From Lunularia cruciata (lineage: Eukaryota; Streptophyta; Marchantiopsida; Lunulariales; Lunulariaceae), in contig OX419756.1 in assembly GCA_948567375.1 (NCBI GenBank), forward strand, positions 72,616,333 through 72,680,332: DNA of 64,000 nt. Direction: 5' to 3'. A program made the translations under genes and the position numbers. Under the pieces are notes generated by a model that saw only the letters and a program-made list of their open reading frames with translations, searched no databases and was not told the origin of the DNA. Shown in pieces: positions 22,255 to 34,452 of the stretch. Numbering within the stretch: the first letter of the stretch is position 1; every line of letters begins with the position of its first letter.

Positions 22255-22439
22255 TAAGCTCCCAATAACACTTGTGGATTAAGCTCCCAATAACACTTGT
22301 GGAAGGAATGTTGGACATCAATCTTCTCTCCTCATTTGACAAACATTATTCAAAATATATTTTGAAATGATTTGCAGTTAGAGCACTCATGGGTTTTGCA
22401 GTCTCCATTTCAAAATGTGTGAGTAAATTTCCCAAGTAT

Positions 22440-22999
22440 CTCCTTTGGGAGATCTGCAATTTCCCTTTGCTCTTGTCCTAGTGGATTTCAATCCCAAGTA
22501 TAGTTTTTTAAGAACCTAAGTTCTTCACATCAAACTCCTCACTTAACTATACTTTCAATTTCTCCACCTCAACCATATCCTTAGGAGCAATAACATATCA
22601 TCCATATATAATACCAAGATAATTAAATAAAAAAATCTAGGTCCATGTAGCTTCTTGATGTTTACACAACAATCTAACTTGCTTTGTGGTATCCACGCTT
22701 CAACAAGAAAGTATCAAATTTCTTGTATTGTAGCCTTGGACTTTGGTTCACTCCATATAATGACTTCTATAATCTAAATCTATGTTCTCCTTCCTTAGTA
22801 CCACACAACCCTCTCATTGATGCATGTAAATCTTCTCCTCCAATTCCATGTAAAAATGCAATTGTAACATTCAATTTCTCTAACTCCAAATTATACAAGT
22901 CAACTATTGCAAATAATACATGAATTGAAAAGATTTTTATTATTACTAAAAGTATCTTGTTGAAGTCAATACCTTCTTTTTGGCTATAATCCTTCATTG
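22440..22999 (-). pseudogene. Copia reverse transcriptase fragment
   Basis: On the minus strand KDYSQKEGIDFNKI, VDLYNLELEKLNV and AFLHG are the copia RT N-terminal blocks (about 22860-22997); the catalytic box reads YMDDM at about 22594-22608. Frameshifts separate the blocks. The order with integrase upstream confirms Ty1/copia rather than Ty3/gypsy. Confidence 0.7.
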
Positions 23000-23480
23000 C
23001 AAGCCTTGCTTTGTACCAATCTCCACCTACTTCTTAGAGTCCTTCCTTTCTATGTATATATCTACAACCAATTTGCCTTCTTTCTCATAGGTAATTTTTC
23101 AAGTATCCAAGTCTAGTTTGTGAGAGAGATTTCATATCTTCTTCTAGTGCATTGTGCCATCTTTGACACTCTTGATCTTGTAGTGCCTCCTCATATGAAG
23201 ATGGCTTACCATTCTCCATGAGAGGAAAATATGCTATCGATGAATGTTTTTATCTCTTTGGAGGCCTTTGATCTCTATTTGGATACCTACATTCATGTAT
23301 AACTTCCAGATTTCTCTTTGCTAGTGTATCATTTAAGAGATCTACATGAGATAAAGAAAATTCTATTTTTACATCAATATTTATCTTGATAAAAATTTTT
23401 TTTCTTTGTTTTAGACATAATACTCATCTACATTATTCTAATCTCATCAAATATTATGTCTATACTCCCAATAAGGTAAC

Positions 23481-23570
23481 TTATGAGAAAAATCAACCAT
23501 GTAGAACATATGGAGGATGGGAAGACAACATCAAGCCATACAAAGGAGACATAAAAGAGGTAAAAAGATC
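23481..23570 (-). repeat. LINE 3'-tail fragment
   Basis: On the minus strand this about 85-bp stretch matches the 3' end of the LINE at 13915-13985 and 44955-45040 (TCTCCTTTGTATGGCTTGATG followed by CTTCCCATCC and TGTTCTACATGG). It lies inside the copia remnant without any other LINE sequence. Confidence 0.55.
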
Positions 23571-23826
23571 AAAAGAGGTAACTTATGATAGGATCAAAAA
23601 ATCTATATCTATTTCTATTCTTCTCATATTCTAAGAATATTCATTTTGTAGATTTAGGATCTAATTTTATCCTTTGCTCTTGTTGAATGTGAACCTAAGC
23701 TACACATCCAAAAAACTCTAAGTGAAGAATAATATGCAAGACAACTTGTCCATTTTTCCATTGGCTCCTCTCCAATTTGGCATTGCTTAACATAATTACT
23801 CTAGACACTCTCTAAGAGTGAATGAT

Positions 23827-24159
23827 TCATCCATTTTGCCAATCATTTTGTTGAAAGATACTTGATATGTTGAAGTGGTGGATTATCCATTCCCTCTTCC
23901 AAAACTGAGCAAACTCTCTCGATGTGTACTCTTTACCGTTGTCAAATATTAACACTTCATTCTCCTCCTGATCTGCTTTTCCATCATCACCTTTTATTGT
24001 TAAATGATAAAGAGAAATTTTGAGTTTTGCTTCATGTTCTAGATCCATACTCTCATAAAGTAGTTGCCAAAAAGGGTACACAATATAATGCTCTAGATTT
24101 GAAGTTATACCCTTGACAATAGAATGCACATAGTCTAGAACTGCCATGGAAAAGCTCAC
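23827..24159 (-). pseudogene. Copia integrase fragment
   Basis: The end of this frame reads NGKEYTSREFAQFWKREWIIHHF followed by QQND, which corresponds to the copia integrase core (N-G-x-E-Y-x-S...F...G-I...P-x-Q-N-G). The segment upstream in the frame has fallen out of register. It is a relic only. Confidence 0.65.
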
Positions 24160-24741
24160 TCACCATTGATTCCCTATAATATAATGCTCATAGAATTTAA
24201 ACTTGTGACTCTTCATGCACTTAAATATTTATTGCTTGGATGATTTCTCTATAGACCACATTCAATCATATGATCCAAACATAGGTACCACAAGTGCATG
24301 AGTTCTTTGGGATCTTCTCCAAAAAGAGATCCCAAACACCCCTACCATCACAATCAATAATGGTTACAGCTGCCACTCCACCTACAATAGTGTCTCAATC
24401 AAGCTAATTCCATGGCTAAACACTTAAAAATTTTATATTGAAGTACTACATACATTAATAATCTGAAACATTGTACACATTATATTATTCATGATCATCT
24501 CCATAAATGACATCCTTCATAATACTTTTGACAATGTGTTGTTTTGCTAGATCCTTTCATTGATCTTTAAGTCTCTCTTAGTAGAGTTTTTACCCCTAGA
24601 CTCAAGGCTTTCTCAAACCCTAATGCGTAAGCCACCTTAACTATCTACTAGAAAACAAGTTTTCCATTAAATCATAAAAGGTCACCAACTGGTGGATCTT
24701 GAACAGTTCACTCTTAGACATGTAGCAAGACATTTTCAACA

Positions 24742-27718
24742 AGGCAGCCAAGAGGAGTTTTGCAATTATCCAAATTATGAGGTAACCAAATATGAATGAT
24801 TGATAAAAGATCTTGGTGAGTGAACAAAGATCCTATGTATGTTTTTTGAGCTCAACTTGCTCCTCCTCTTCATTTCCATCAACATCTTCTCCGCTAGTGC
24901 TGGACTGAGGATCTTATTGGGTCGAGATTTGTATGCAAAATCCTATGCATTTAAGAAATCATCATATTTACACATCTCCATAATGTCTTTGCATGCATGA
25001 TCACACAAGATATTGTTGCAGTACTCATTTTGTGAGCATAAGTGCACAAAGAATGTTATTTCAATATTGTGTGTTTCCTCCAACAAGAATACAAACTCTT
25101 GTTATTATGATAAAGCATAAGTACTCACTTGATTAAGAGTGTAAGTTTGAAGAGTGAGTTGAAGGACAAAGATAAATCATTGAGGAGCAAAAAGAATGGG
25201 TCATGTTGGTACTATCATTTTTTCTTTGTCATTATGTCAACTTCAACCATATATGTTGTTTTCATTAACACATATGATGAACTTGATATACTTAATGATG
25301 CTCATTTAACTCCTTGTTAATAATGTCAATCTAAAGTGTGGAATATAATCCAAAATCCATGTCACTCTAATCCACCAAAAGCAAGAAAAGTTATTCTTTG
25401 ACTACAAACACATAGGTATGATGAAAATGAGATATAAATAGAGATGAAATAAAAAAAATGAAAAGGTTACTATCCAATGGTGAATAAATATGAAACAAGG
25501 AATGGATTGATGAAAAGGCTATATGGAGATGATAGCTACTATGACACTTTCTCATGTCTAGACCACAATGATTGTTTAAGCGCTATTCCATCATCATTGT
25601 TGTATCTTTGTTGTAGATCGCCTTGATAACCACCATCAATTTAAGTCTTTCTTGTAAATACTTTTGATAACAAGACCATTTTTGGATATTTTAGATTGTA
25701 TCCATAACTTTCACGACTACTAACTTTTTATAATTTCTTTTTTTGCCATATGTCATAGACTTGTTGTTGTGAAACATGAATAGCAACATCACATTCTTTG
25801 TTAATTGTCTCTATGCAAGTTCAAAGGTGACCTATTGGTGATGTTAAAAGTGTATGCATATCCCATCTCTTTTCTAGCTTATTAAAGTCCAATGTCAAAT
25901 CAACAAATCTTGAATCCAGTAGCAATTGGTTGTAAAATAATGCAAGATGGATTGACAATTTTTGTTTTAGATGAAAATGAATAACATGCAGGTAGTGCAT
26001 GTATATCACTCACATATTATAACTCTTACATTTGTCCATTTTCTCAAATGGATCATAGGTTTCTGTTGAGCAATGATTTTGCACCACTTCTGCAAGTTCA
26101 TCAATCATTATCTTGGAAGAAAAATTCATAATATTGAGTTGGAAATTTTGAAAAGTACCTATATTCTATAGATTAGTAACCAATTGATCAATTGATTTTG
26201 TGAGTTAATTTGTCATATAGTGCTATGCACTCAAAAGAAAATCCACATAACATGACATGAAGGCTAAATGTGCCATACAGGGAATCATCCATTATTAACA
26301 ACCACCACTCTGATGAAACTCATGTCAATTATGCCTATATAGTGCAAGCTATCTATTTTATCCCACCCACAATTTATCAAACTTCCATCCAATCTTTTGG
26401 TGAGCCATTATAAACACTACACACTTATGTGACCATATTGGAGTAAATAATATTCAAAAATTGATTGTCAATTACTCATCATGGACATAAAAAAACTCAC
26501 CATCATGGTTTTCTCTATTCTCCATAAAATCTAGAAGAAATTCAAAGAGAAGTCTTTGACAATAGTGCTCTAGTCCTTATGATATTCCCTCAAGTTTGAG
26601 TCCTAGTTTGTGTACACTTATTGGTCAAGTGCTGAAGGTACGCATGAAAGACAAAAAGAGTTGGACACACATGATAACCTAGGCTCCTTGTTTTTACAAA
26701 CTACTAATATCTATAATACATTTTAATCTCCACAATGTGAAAATTATTTTGACATCAAGTTGATTGGTTGGATTCCTTGCATAGTACATCCACCTTAAGC
26801 TCACAATTGCATCTAATATCTTGAGTCGGTTTAATATGTCCCATGCTAGTGAAGAATCCACAATAGAGAGTGTGGATTCTGTACACTTGGGAAATCTGAT
26901 TAAGACTATAGTGATTTGATGTAAATTCAAAGTTCCCCAGAATTTCTGATTATATAATTCTAAAATATCTACTCTCCATAAGGATGCAAGAGTGAAATTA
27001 TAAAGCCATTTTAGGCCTTCTCAATAGCTAGTTGAATCCAAAGGTATTATCAAAATGCCTGCATTTTTTAAGGAGGTTGCAAAGGAGAGCAAAGACCAGT
27101 CCATAACAATGTTGATGGCAATTTGATAGCCAAACCCTAAACTCAATAAGCTTCTTGTACACCTCCCAAAAAATCATGTTTTCCATGGCCTGCTCCTAAA
27201 TAATGTTTGATGAGTCTCCAATGTACACTTTTGCTGCAAGATGTTGATATCATTTCAAAATGAAATTGTTTATCAACTCAAGAAATTTATGAACTACTAA
27301 TCTTGTCCTTTTTTCAAGTAATCAATAATTGAAGGTATGTCCAATATCCAAATTCTTCCATTTCATGTTATTGCTTTAGTAACATTATTCCAATCATCAT
27401 CATTGACACAATCCTCACTTTCTAGATCATTTGAGTTCAATGATTCTTTCATATTAGCCCATTTTTCATCAAATTTCTCTCCCTTGTACAGCTTGATGTG
27501 GTCTTCACATCGTTTATTTTTTCTATGCTATTGCACTTTCACTTTTTCATAAAATTCCTTAGGGCTTTTGGTAGCACCAATTAGATTATCCCAACAAGTG
27601 ACAAAATTCCTCCAATGTTCAGCTGCTTCTCATTTTTTCGCAAATCAAGGTCAACAATATGTCAAGATATTTTGCTGAATATGCCATCTACATAGGAGAT
27701 GGACAGATTAAGGTATAC
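24742..27718. other. AT-rich decayed sequence, partly Mutator-like transposon
   Basis: I find no intact gene. On the minus strand, 27020-27700 continues the transposase remnant of 27719-28822 with short conserved-looking pieces (for example a WDNLIGATKSPKEFYEKV block near 27560). A LINE 3'-tail fragment is at about 27475-27545. The rest (24742-27000) is AT-rich with stops in all frames; I see nothing identifiable. Confidence 0.35.
27475..27545 (+). repeat. LINE 3'-tail fragment
   Basis: TCTCTCCCTTGTACAGCTTG, then ATGTGGTCTTCACATC and a TCTATGCTATTGCACTTT end, matches the terminal sequence of the LINE copies in this window on the plus strand. It lies within the Mutator-like remnant. Confidence 0.5.
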
Positions 27719-28822
27719 CTAATCACGTGTTGCAATAAGTGCAATATCAATATCAGTGACACGTACAAAATTTGGTGTTTGCGTTGTGAATAATTTTCCA
27801 AGGCAAAACAATAATCTTCCTTTGTCTCTCCTTCCATGAAACATAATGTGATGGTGAAAGAATGATATGTATTTGTGAAGCAAACAATATGGCATGCTAG
27901 ATTTATTTGTCTTGTAAGTGCAATCCATCAAGATGACTTGCTTAAAGCACTCAGTAAGATCCTCAAATTGCTTGGGAAAAATAAATAGATGTGCGATTTC
28001 CCTTGACCTTAGCTTTGCAAGGCCCTCATTGTCAACCTCATTCTTACATAGAGTATGAAATAACTTTTGAAGAGGCATAAGATCCTCCAACTCCCTTTTT
28101 CCCTATAGTGTATCATATCTTTCACATCGTGGTGAATGCGTAACCCTTCCTTAATCAGATTTCTTTGAATGTCACATGGTCGGTCGTAAATGTTCATCAG
28201 ATTGCTTCATGACTTTTGCCTTCAACTCCTCTTTTCTACGGTCCTTTTGAGTAGCAGCTAGGACCTTCACCCTACACACAAGCTTGCGATTTGCATGTAA
28301 ATCGTTGCTTATGTTGATTGCACATATCTCTATAGTTTTTCTAATCTCTAACTCATATTTGCACCCAATATTTGCATTGAAAACCGCTTGTGCTGCTTGT
28401 TTTTTACCTCGTATTTCTTTTCTCCTCCCAAGGAACATTTTAGTACATGTAGGTATTGTTCTCCGTGATAGCTTTTGGCTGAGCCGTTGGTAACTATTGA
28501 AAAAAAGCATAAGCATAAGCCATTGCTGCCACTTTGCTTCTTCCTCGTTTGCATAGGTAATTGTGGGGTCCAAGTCCCACCTACAAGACCAACTTATGTG
28601 CTCCCATAGCAAGCTCTCATCCTCAAGTAACACAAATGATTCCATTGCTTGAAATGAACACGAAGAACGTTGATATGGGAATATAACTATCTGGGTAAAA
28701 TTGGGTAAGCGGTAATACAATACGTGAATACAATATTCTGTACACTCTATGAAAGTGCAAGATATTTTATTTGTATTGACGCTTTCACCATTATATGCAT
28801 ATGTCCGTTGATTAAAGTGCAA
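27719..28822 (-). pseudogene. Mutator-like (MULE/FAR1-type) transposase remnant
   Basis: Two minus-strand segments (28172-28822 and 27719-28090) are separated by a short frame break. The second contains LAKLRSREIAHLFIFPKQF, then LTECFKQVILMDCTYKTNKSSMPYCLLHKY and FVRVTDIDIALIATRD. The MDCTYKTN and VTD blocks are the first two catalytic Asp regions of the MULE transposase domain, also found in FAR1/FHY3-type proteins. The first segment resembles the region before the domain, with QKDRRKEELKAKVMKQSDEHLRPTM. The protein is truncated, frameshifted and probably non-functional. A low-copy domesticated gene is unlikely because of the breaks. Confidence 0.6.
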
Positions 28823-30112
28823 TGATTCATTATGATAAATTAATCGAGTCCATCCGTCAACACATCTCTGTAAATTAGAGTACCATGATTCATTATGTTA
28901 TTCATTAGGTGGACACTCCCTCGCCTTATACCCGCATGTCACGTTTTTTTGTTCCACAACCACTCAAACATCAAAACAATGCTAAACCCCCTGCCAAATG
29001 ACCGTGTTTATGGTTCGCTTGAAGGGGCGAGGCCGACATTCACGCTTCTACTTGTACATAGGGGTATACAATCTCTCTAGCCGCGCTCCAAGACGAGCAA
29101 GACGGGACAAGACCCCCTGCCAAGTTTGGGTCGTTTGCAAGGAAAGCAAGATGTATAGCAACACCCGGTACTGGTAGTTCCTGACCAAGAAGACGCGAAA
29201 GCACCCAACCAGCTCAAGACATCCATTTTTGCATTTTCCTTTGTGTATCTACTATTTACTGACAAAAATCATCGACAAAAATGCCTCGCAATTTAGACTT
29301 ATGAGATAGCGCTCCTTGGGGGTCAGAGGTGTCAGATGCTGTTAGTGTATGTTGGCATTTTCAGAGGTCCGATGTTGTAATATCGTCGATCAGTGCTATG
29401 GGAGGAGGGTGTCTGCCTAGGCACGTTCTCCTTGCCTCTCAACGATGTATCTTCGTATCCCTTATAAGTTTGAAGGGCCTAACCGAGTGCGGTACCAAAT
29501 CGGAACAAAATCTTGTGCCTGCACATATATGCTCAGAAATTTGATGAGCAGTGACGTAATGAGAGCTCTTGCAATAAACTACAAAAATTGCTTAACTAGA
29601 AGAATCTGCTCATAGTGAACCACAGATTAGAGTACGTTAATGGTCACATGTGTCATGACGTCCACTGTCCTATGACTGTATCATAAGGTGATGCCTCGAA
29701 GGAAGCAAGAGGTCCAGGAATGATGCGAGTCAACTATCCGAAGAATGAAGAAAACTTCTCCAAAGTGGTCCTTCCGCCGAACATGAGAGGATTGTAGAGT
29801 TATATCAGCATTTTGTGACGAAGACCTGGATTCTGACAATCACATTGTCGATGAAAATCACATCTCATTCATGAATCGACCAACGAATCAATCTCCATGA
29901 TTCATAACCCAGTGGACAAATCTTGATGAAAATCATAAGAATCCGTCAGATTTCCTGTACTGTTGAAGACTAGCAGACTCACGGAGCGTAGACCGATCAA
30001 GGCAGCCGTGACTCCTGAATTCGAAACATAGCCTGCCGTACTTCATGTCGTTGCGGAGAAGGCTTGGAGATTGAGCAGAGCGTATCTGGGGAAACGTGTG
30101 AGAATTCCGATC
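28823..30112. other. Intergenic sequence downstream of the NXPE cluster
   Basis: No gene, RNA or known repeat was recognised. A CCCCCTGCCAA word occurs twice (about 28988 and 29114). The part nearest 30112 may be the 3' untranslated region of the NXPE-like gene, which is transcribed leftward. Confidence 0.3.
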
Positions 30113-32036
30113 TCATTTGATAGGGCAAATTATATTCAAATGAACGTGGACGAGCATTAGATCCACAAAGTACTCATGGCCAATGCGTCCATCCTGCCAT
30201 CCTTGTAGGTTAGTGTTCGACGGTTGTCGTCCGTAATGCACACCATCAGTGCACAGGGTGGTATAATGCCAAGGAAAAGTCATGTCGAAATTATCTACAA
30301 TCCTCAAATTCGGCGTGTCCAACCGCTCAAAGCTCTCTCCCAAAATCCTGGAGTACAGTTCGAGTTTCGACGGATTGGAGGTAGATTTTTGGATGTGTGC
30401 CGCGGTCGTCACAGTATGCCGGAAAATTACGAGCGGCATTCTCGGCAGCAGGTTATTCCAAAATTCCATCGCCATAGAAACTCCGATGTCCATATATTGC
30501 TTCACGTTGCTCCAATGAGGTCCATCGTGGAGTCCTGAGTTCATGATCATGGCATCAGGAACCACCTGCTTGTTGCTAAAATAACTTTCAATCAGCGCAC
30601 GATAGGTCCGATCAGAAAAGGAAGCAAGTCCATCTTCTTCTCTATCTTCAACGGCATGGCCGTTGAAAAACATGGTGATTCTCACGGACTGCTTTGGATT
30701 TGCCGTTCGTATATAGGTTTGATCAAATCTCCGTGGAATCCAGGATTGGAAATATGGAAACCCGAGCACGAAGCTCAGAAGGTTGCGGATGGAGTCCTGG
30801 TGATTGGAGTCTCCCCACCAGAAAATCCACTTTCTGTCCAGACAGTCCCAGGCTTCGTCTTCCGTGAAGATTCTGAAGCTGCAGTGTGTGGAGTATACCC
30901 ATCCGTTGCTCTCCAATCTGCCCACCGGCCCCTCGCACCAGGGCTGCTCGCACGGTGTGTCCAAATTCAAGCACTTGAACCTTCCGTCCGCTTCAATCTT
31001 GCATGAGTTGTTAAATTCCCTCCGAGTCCACCTTCCAGACCACCGTTGGAAAGAAAAATCGCCTTTACCTGCATTGCATCTGTGAAGTTCACCATCTTTT
31101 GCAGCATGCTCAGATGATGTCTCTGGTGCGACGAACTCAATCTCCGTTCTGAAAACATCCTCTCCTCGGTATGATGGGATGGGACTATATGCTCTGACCC
31201 ATTGCATGCCTTTGAAGTTTGTGAATGCTAGACGGATTCTGAACATGAAGCGACCAGCGAATTGGGGATCGACTTGAACAGTGACTAGGTAGGATCCGTC
31301 GGCAAGGTCCATTACATAGGGACGGGACTTCCAGTAATCTGAGCTCAAATCTGCCTCGAAGTAGTCTCCGCCAGCGCACCGAGACTTACCATCGATGTCA
31401 TAAGAGATGATTGTTAACTTGTGTATTGGCCCAGCAGTCATTTGGATGGGTCCAGTGCCCTTCACTGGACTAGGAAGTCCGAACACATGCACGTGGTGAG
31501 TTGTTACAAGGTGGCACGGAGCTGTTCCTGTTGCAGCAATTTGGATCTGTTCCAGCGTCCTCATGGTCTCCGAATTGTTCTCGTTCAGTACCCTTGTCAA
31601 TTCCGTCGTTTCGACCTTCCCATACGTAATTTCAAGGTTAGCGAGGATCTTCCTCTCTAAATTTACTTTAAAATCGCTCTCATTAACTGCAATCAAGCAA
31701 CTACATTCGAGTCAAGGGATCGATCCAGAACGCTGAGTTTAAAATTACCTGCGTGTTTGACACTCGTTGGGCGGCGCTTCCCCCACTTTTGTTGTCGATC
31801 TTGTCACCAATCCACAAATAATGTATGGAGATCATGGTAGCCAGAATGCAACCACACGATACCCACACGACCAAAGGTTTCCGGAAACGGCTTACATTTT
31901 CTTGGTCGCTGTCCTCTGGTGTGGCACTCGTCGACGCTGCTACTGACTTGGGCATACTTCCCTCACCTTGACTGTAACTGCTACTACCATTTCTTTTCCG
32001 GGATTTCGCCATCTCTTTCTCTTTCGGTCGACTCAC
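30113..32036 (-). CDS. NXPE-like type II membrane protein 1
   Basis: Two exons: 32036-31749 and about 31678-30113 (about 617 residues). Exon 1 gives a basic, Ser-rich cytoplasmic tail and one membrane anchor (PLVVWVSCGCILATMISIHY), then a short stem. Exon 2 has a filamin/Ig-like domain (AGPIHKLTIISYD, GGDYFEADLS, DGSYLVTVQVD) and an NXPE/PC-esterase-type catalytic domain with CEQPWCEGPVGRLESNGWVYS, the WWGDSNHQDS block (Ser nucleophile motif G-D-S at 30806-30814) and DGVHYG (D-x-x-H at 30236-30247). The family modifies glycans by O-acylation in the Golgi; the substrate here is unknown. The exact acceptor is uncertain: the strongest TTGCAG site is out of phase with the donor, so I use GAG at 31679-31681. 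Third gene in a tandem array. Confidence 0.8.
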
Positions 32037-32296
32037 TTTACTCAGTCACCAACCTGCGGAATAATGGGTGAACAGGTCTGTGTGCATTCCTCCGCGCTCG
32101 TCTCCATCCACCTCAAGTGAGACAGTTACAACAGGATTTCTAAAACTGGCACTGTTTAATAGCTTGACTCCGATCTTACCTTAGCCCTTGGTATAATATC
32201 GACGGTATGCAAGAACATAATCTAGAAAGCAAATCCTGCCTCGTGAATCTGTAAGGTACCGGTGAGACCAGATTGCAGCTTCACGGCGTCGATGAA

Positions 32297-34206
32297 CTAG
32301 GGCTCGCAGATTGTGTTCAGCAGAATGTGAGCAAGCATGAGGTCCACGAAGTACTGCCGCCTCTCGTCAGCCCGGGCGATTGTTGTGTGGGAATTCCCGT
32401 AATGAAGCCCGTCGCTGTGATTGTGGTCGAAATGCCAGGGGAAGGTCAGATCGAATCCGTCGACGACTCTAATGTTAGGGAGATTAAGCTCCAACAGCCC
32501 TTGTGCAAAGATTTTGTTGTAGATCTCCATCTTGTGAGGGTTGTAAGAATTCGCTCGAGCTCGACCCGCCACAGCAAACGTGCTCCGGTAGATAAACAGC
32601 GGAGATCTGGGGAGCAGCTCTTGCAATATCTTCTTCCAAAATGACACTGCAAGTCTCGCCCCCTCCGCCACGAACTCCGCTGCACTCTTGAAGTACCATG
32701 CATTTCGAAGCCCAGAGTCAAAAATGATAATGTCTGGCGTAGTGCCCCAGAAGAAGTAGGACTCTATCAACTTCCGGAACTTGCTTTTCGTCCCTGCAGC
32801 TAGTGAATACAAGGCCGGGTCATCATTCCTGTCATCGGCATGACCGCTGTAGACGAATGTCAAACGCAGAAACTGACCACGAAATCTATGAGAATCTGCA
32901 GCTGGTCTCATAAACTTGTGGTCGACGTTGTGAGCTAGTGAATGAACCTCGAGACCAAGCACAATGTTGAGAAGGTTTCGCATTGTGTCCTCGTCCGTGG
33001 AATCACCCACCCAAAGCAGCCATTTCTTGTCCAGGCACCGCCATGCGTCAAAACGATTGAAGATTTTGAAGCTGCAGTGGGCTGAATATGCCCACCCATT
33101 GCTCTCAAGTAACCCCACCCGACCTCGACACCACGGCTGCTCGCATGAGGTTTTTGGATTTAAGCACCTTGAGGGGTTCGTTCCTGGATAGGTCTCACAC
33201 ATCTCGTTATATTGCTCCCGAGTCCAGCGGCCACCCCAATGCTTCAATTTGTAATCAGAGCTCATGCATTGGCTGATCCGAACTTGACATAGGTTTCTCG
33301 AATCGTTATCAGCATGGGGTTGCTCGAATATGATCTCGAGATTATGAATCTCTTTCATCCAAGCCCATTTATTGGGGTGTTCATCGAGAGCATGAAAATT
33401 AGCGAACAGAAGAACAACTCTAAAATTATAAACACCAGCAAAGCGCAAATGAACTTGAAGTTTTACTCGATAGGATCCGTCGTGAAGATCCTCAACCGGA
33501 GGCCGAGACCTCCAGAACGTGCTACTCAGATCTGTCTCGTAGTAATCTCCTCCTGCACAACGCTGGTCTCCATTGCTTGCGATTGAGACAATATGAATCT
33601 CGTGGATGGGACCTGCCGTAAGCACCAACTTGCCATCCTTGTTCTTGGGAAGTCCAAAAATGTGAGCCGATTTCGTCCGAGTTAAGTGGCACCGGGACTG
33701 TGACGTGCTGTTGTTCTCGAGTTCGGTAAGAATTCGACTTGCTTCATTAGAATTGCTGGGTAACCAATGTATTTGCTCTGCTAAACTACTGAACAGTCCT
33801 GCTGGCTGAAACCATGTCCAACGGCAGTGAGTTTCTATGCTAAGCATCTCATCCATGGGCCTCGATCTCATGTATAATTAGTGAGATTACAGTCTTATTT
33901 AGCTTACAATACACAACCTTGAAGAATTAGACTTCAAACTCTACTGGTAAAGTGTATTGAGAAGGAAGAGCTTACATGATCACAAATCTTTTCATATTCT
34001 TTAGGTCTAGACACGATCTTGGAAGAATTTGATAGAGCGGAGTCCCAAACATCACGCGGAGCAGTCGGCATGAAGTAAAACAGGAGAAAAGCCGAGATTA
34101 GGCTGATCCAACCAGCGAAGAATAATAGAAACGATCTCAGTAGGCTTGGTCGTTGTCTTGCAGCTCTACCTCTAGCTATGGGAGCGAACTTCCCACGAGT
34201 TAACAT
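32297..34206 (-). CDS. NXPE-like type II membrane protein 2
   Basis: Two exons: 34206-33976 and about 33847-32297 (about 593 residues), donor CAT|GTAAGC. The N-terminus has an Arg-rich cytoplasmic end and a hydrophobic anchor (SFLLFFAGWISLISAFLLFYF). The lumenal part has the same Ig-like domain (AGPIHEIHIVSI, GGDYYETDLSS) and NXPE domain: CEQPWCRGRVGLLESNGWAYS, the WVGDSTDEDT block with G-D-S (32999-33007) and SDGLHYG with D-x-x-H (32402-32413), so both catalytic motifs are kept. It is 246 bp from the stop of gene 3 and 260 bp from the start of gene 1, all in the same direction, which fits origin by tandem duplication. The splice acceptor is an estimate. Confidence 0.8.
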
Positions 34207-34452
34207 TTTGACAGTGCTATGATGCTAAACTCCAACCACCAGATGGAGGCTGCAGGAGGCACTTCGATGCTGAGAGGCAGATAGAGACAGTGAAATGAAA
34301 TGATAAGAGAAGAAGGTCTACACCGACAGTTAACGCGAAGAGATGGATAAATAACTGCCACCGTAAACGCATAGCATGACATTCAGAGTATGTTACAGTA
34401 ATACTAACTCGTACACTGTTAGGGTACAAACACCCTTAATTCTCTCCTGAGT

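Larger units (their letters stand above)
21285..24741 (-). mobile_element. Decayed Ty1/copia retrotransposon
   Basis: Direct repeats of roughly 280 bp at 21285-21547 and 24460-24741 act as LTRs. On the minus strand both begin TGTTGA (at 21547 and 24741), the usual copia LTR start, and both contain the TCTAAGAxTG and GTGGCTTA-like words. Between them, reading leftward, lie the integrase end (23827-24159), reverse transcriptase (about 22440-22999) and RNase H (22054-22254): the Ty1/copia order of integrase before RT. Gag and protease are missing and every block is broken, so this is a dead, internally deleted copy. Confidence 0.75.

Noticed and set aside
30224-31660. Several plus-strand frames opposite the NXPE-like exons
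   Set aside because: They overlap conserved NXPE coding sequence in antisense and have no motif of their own.
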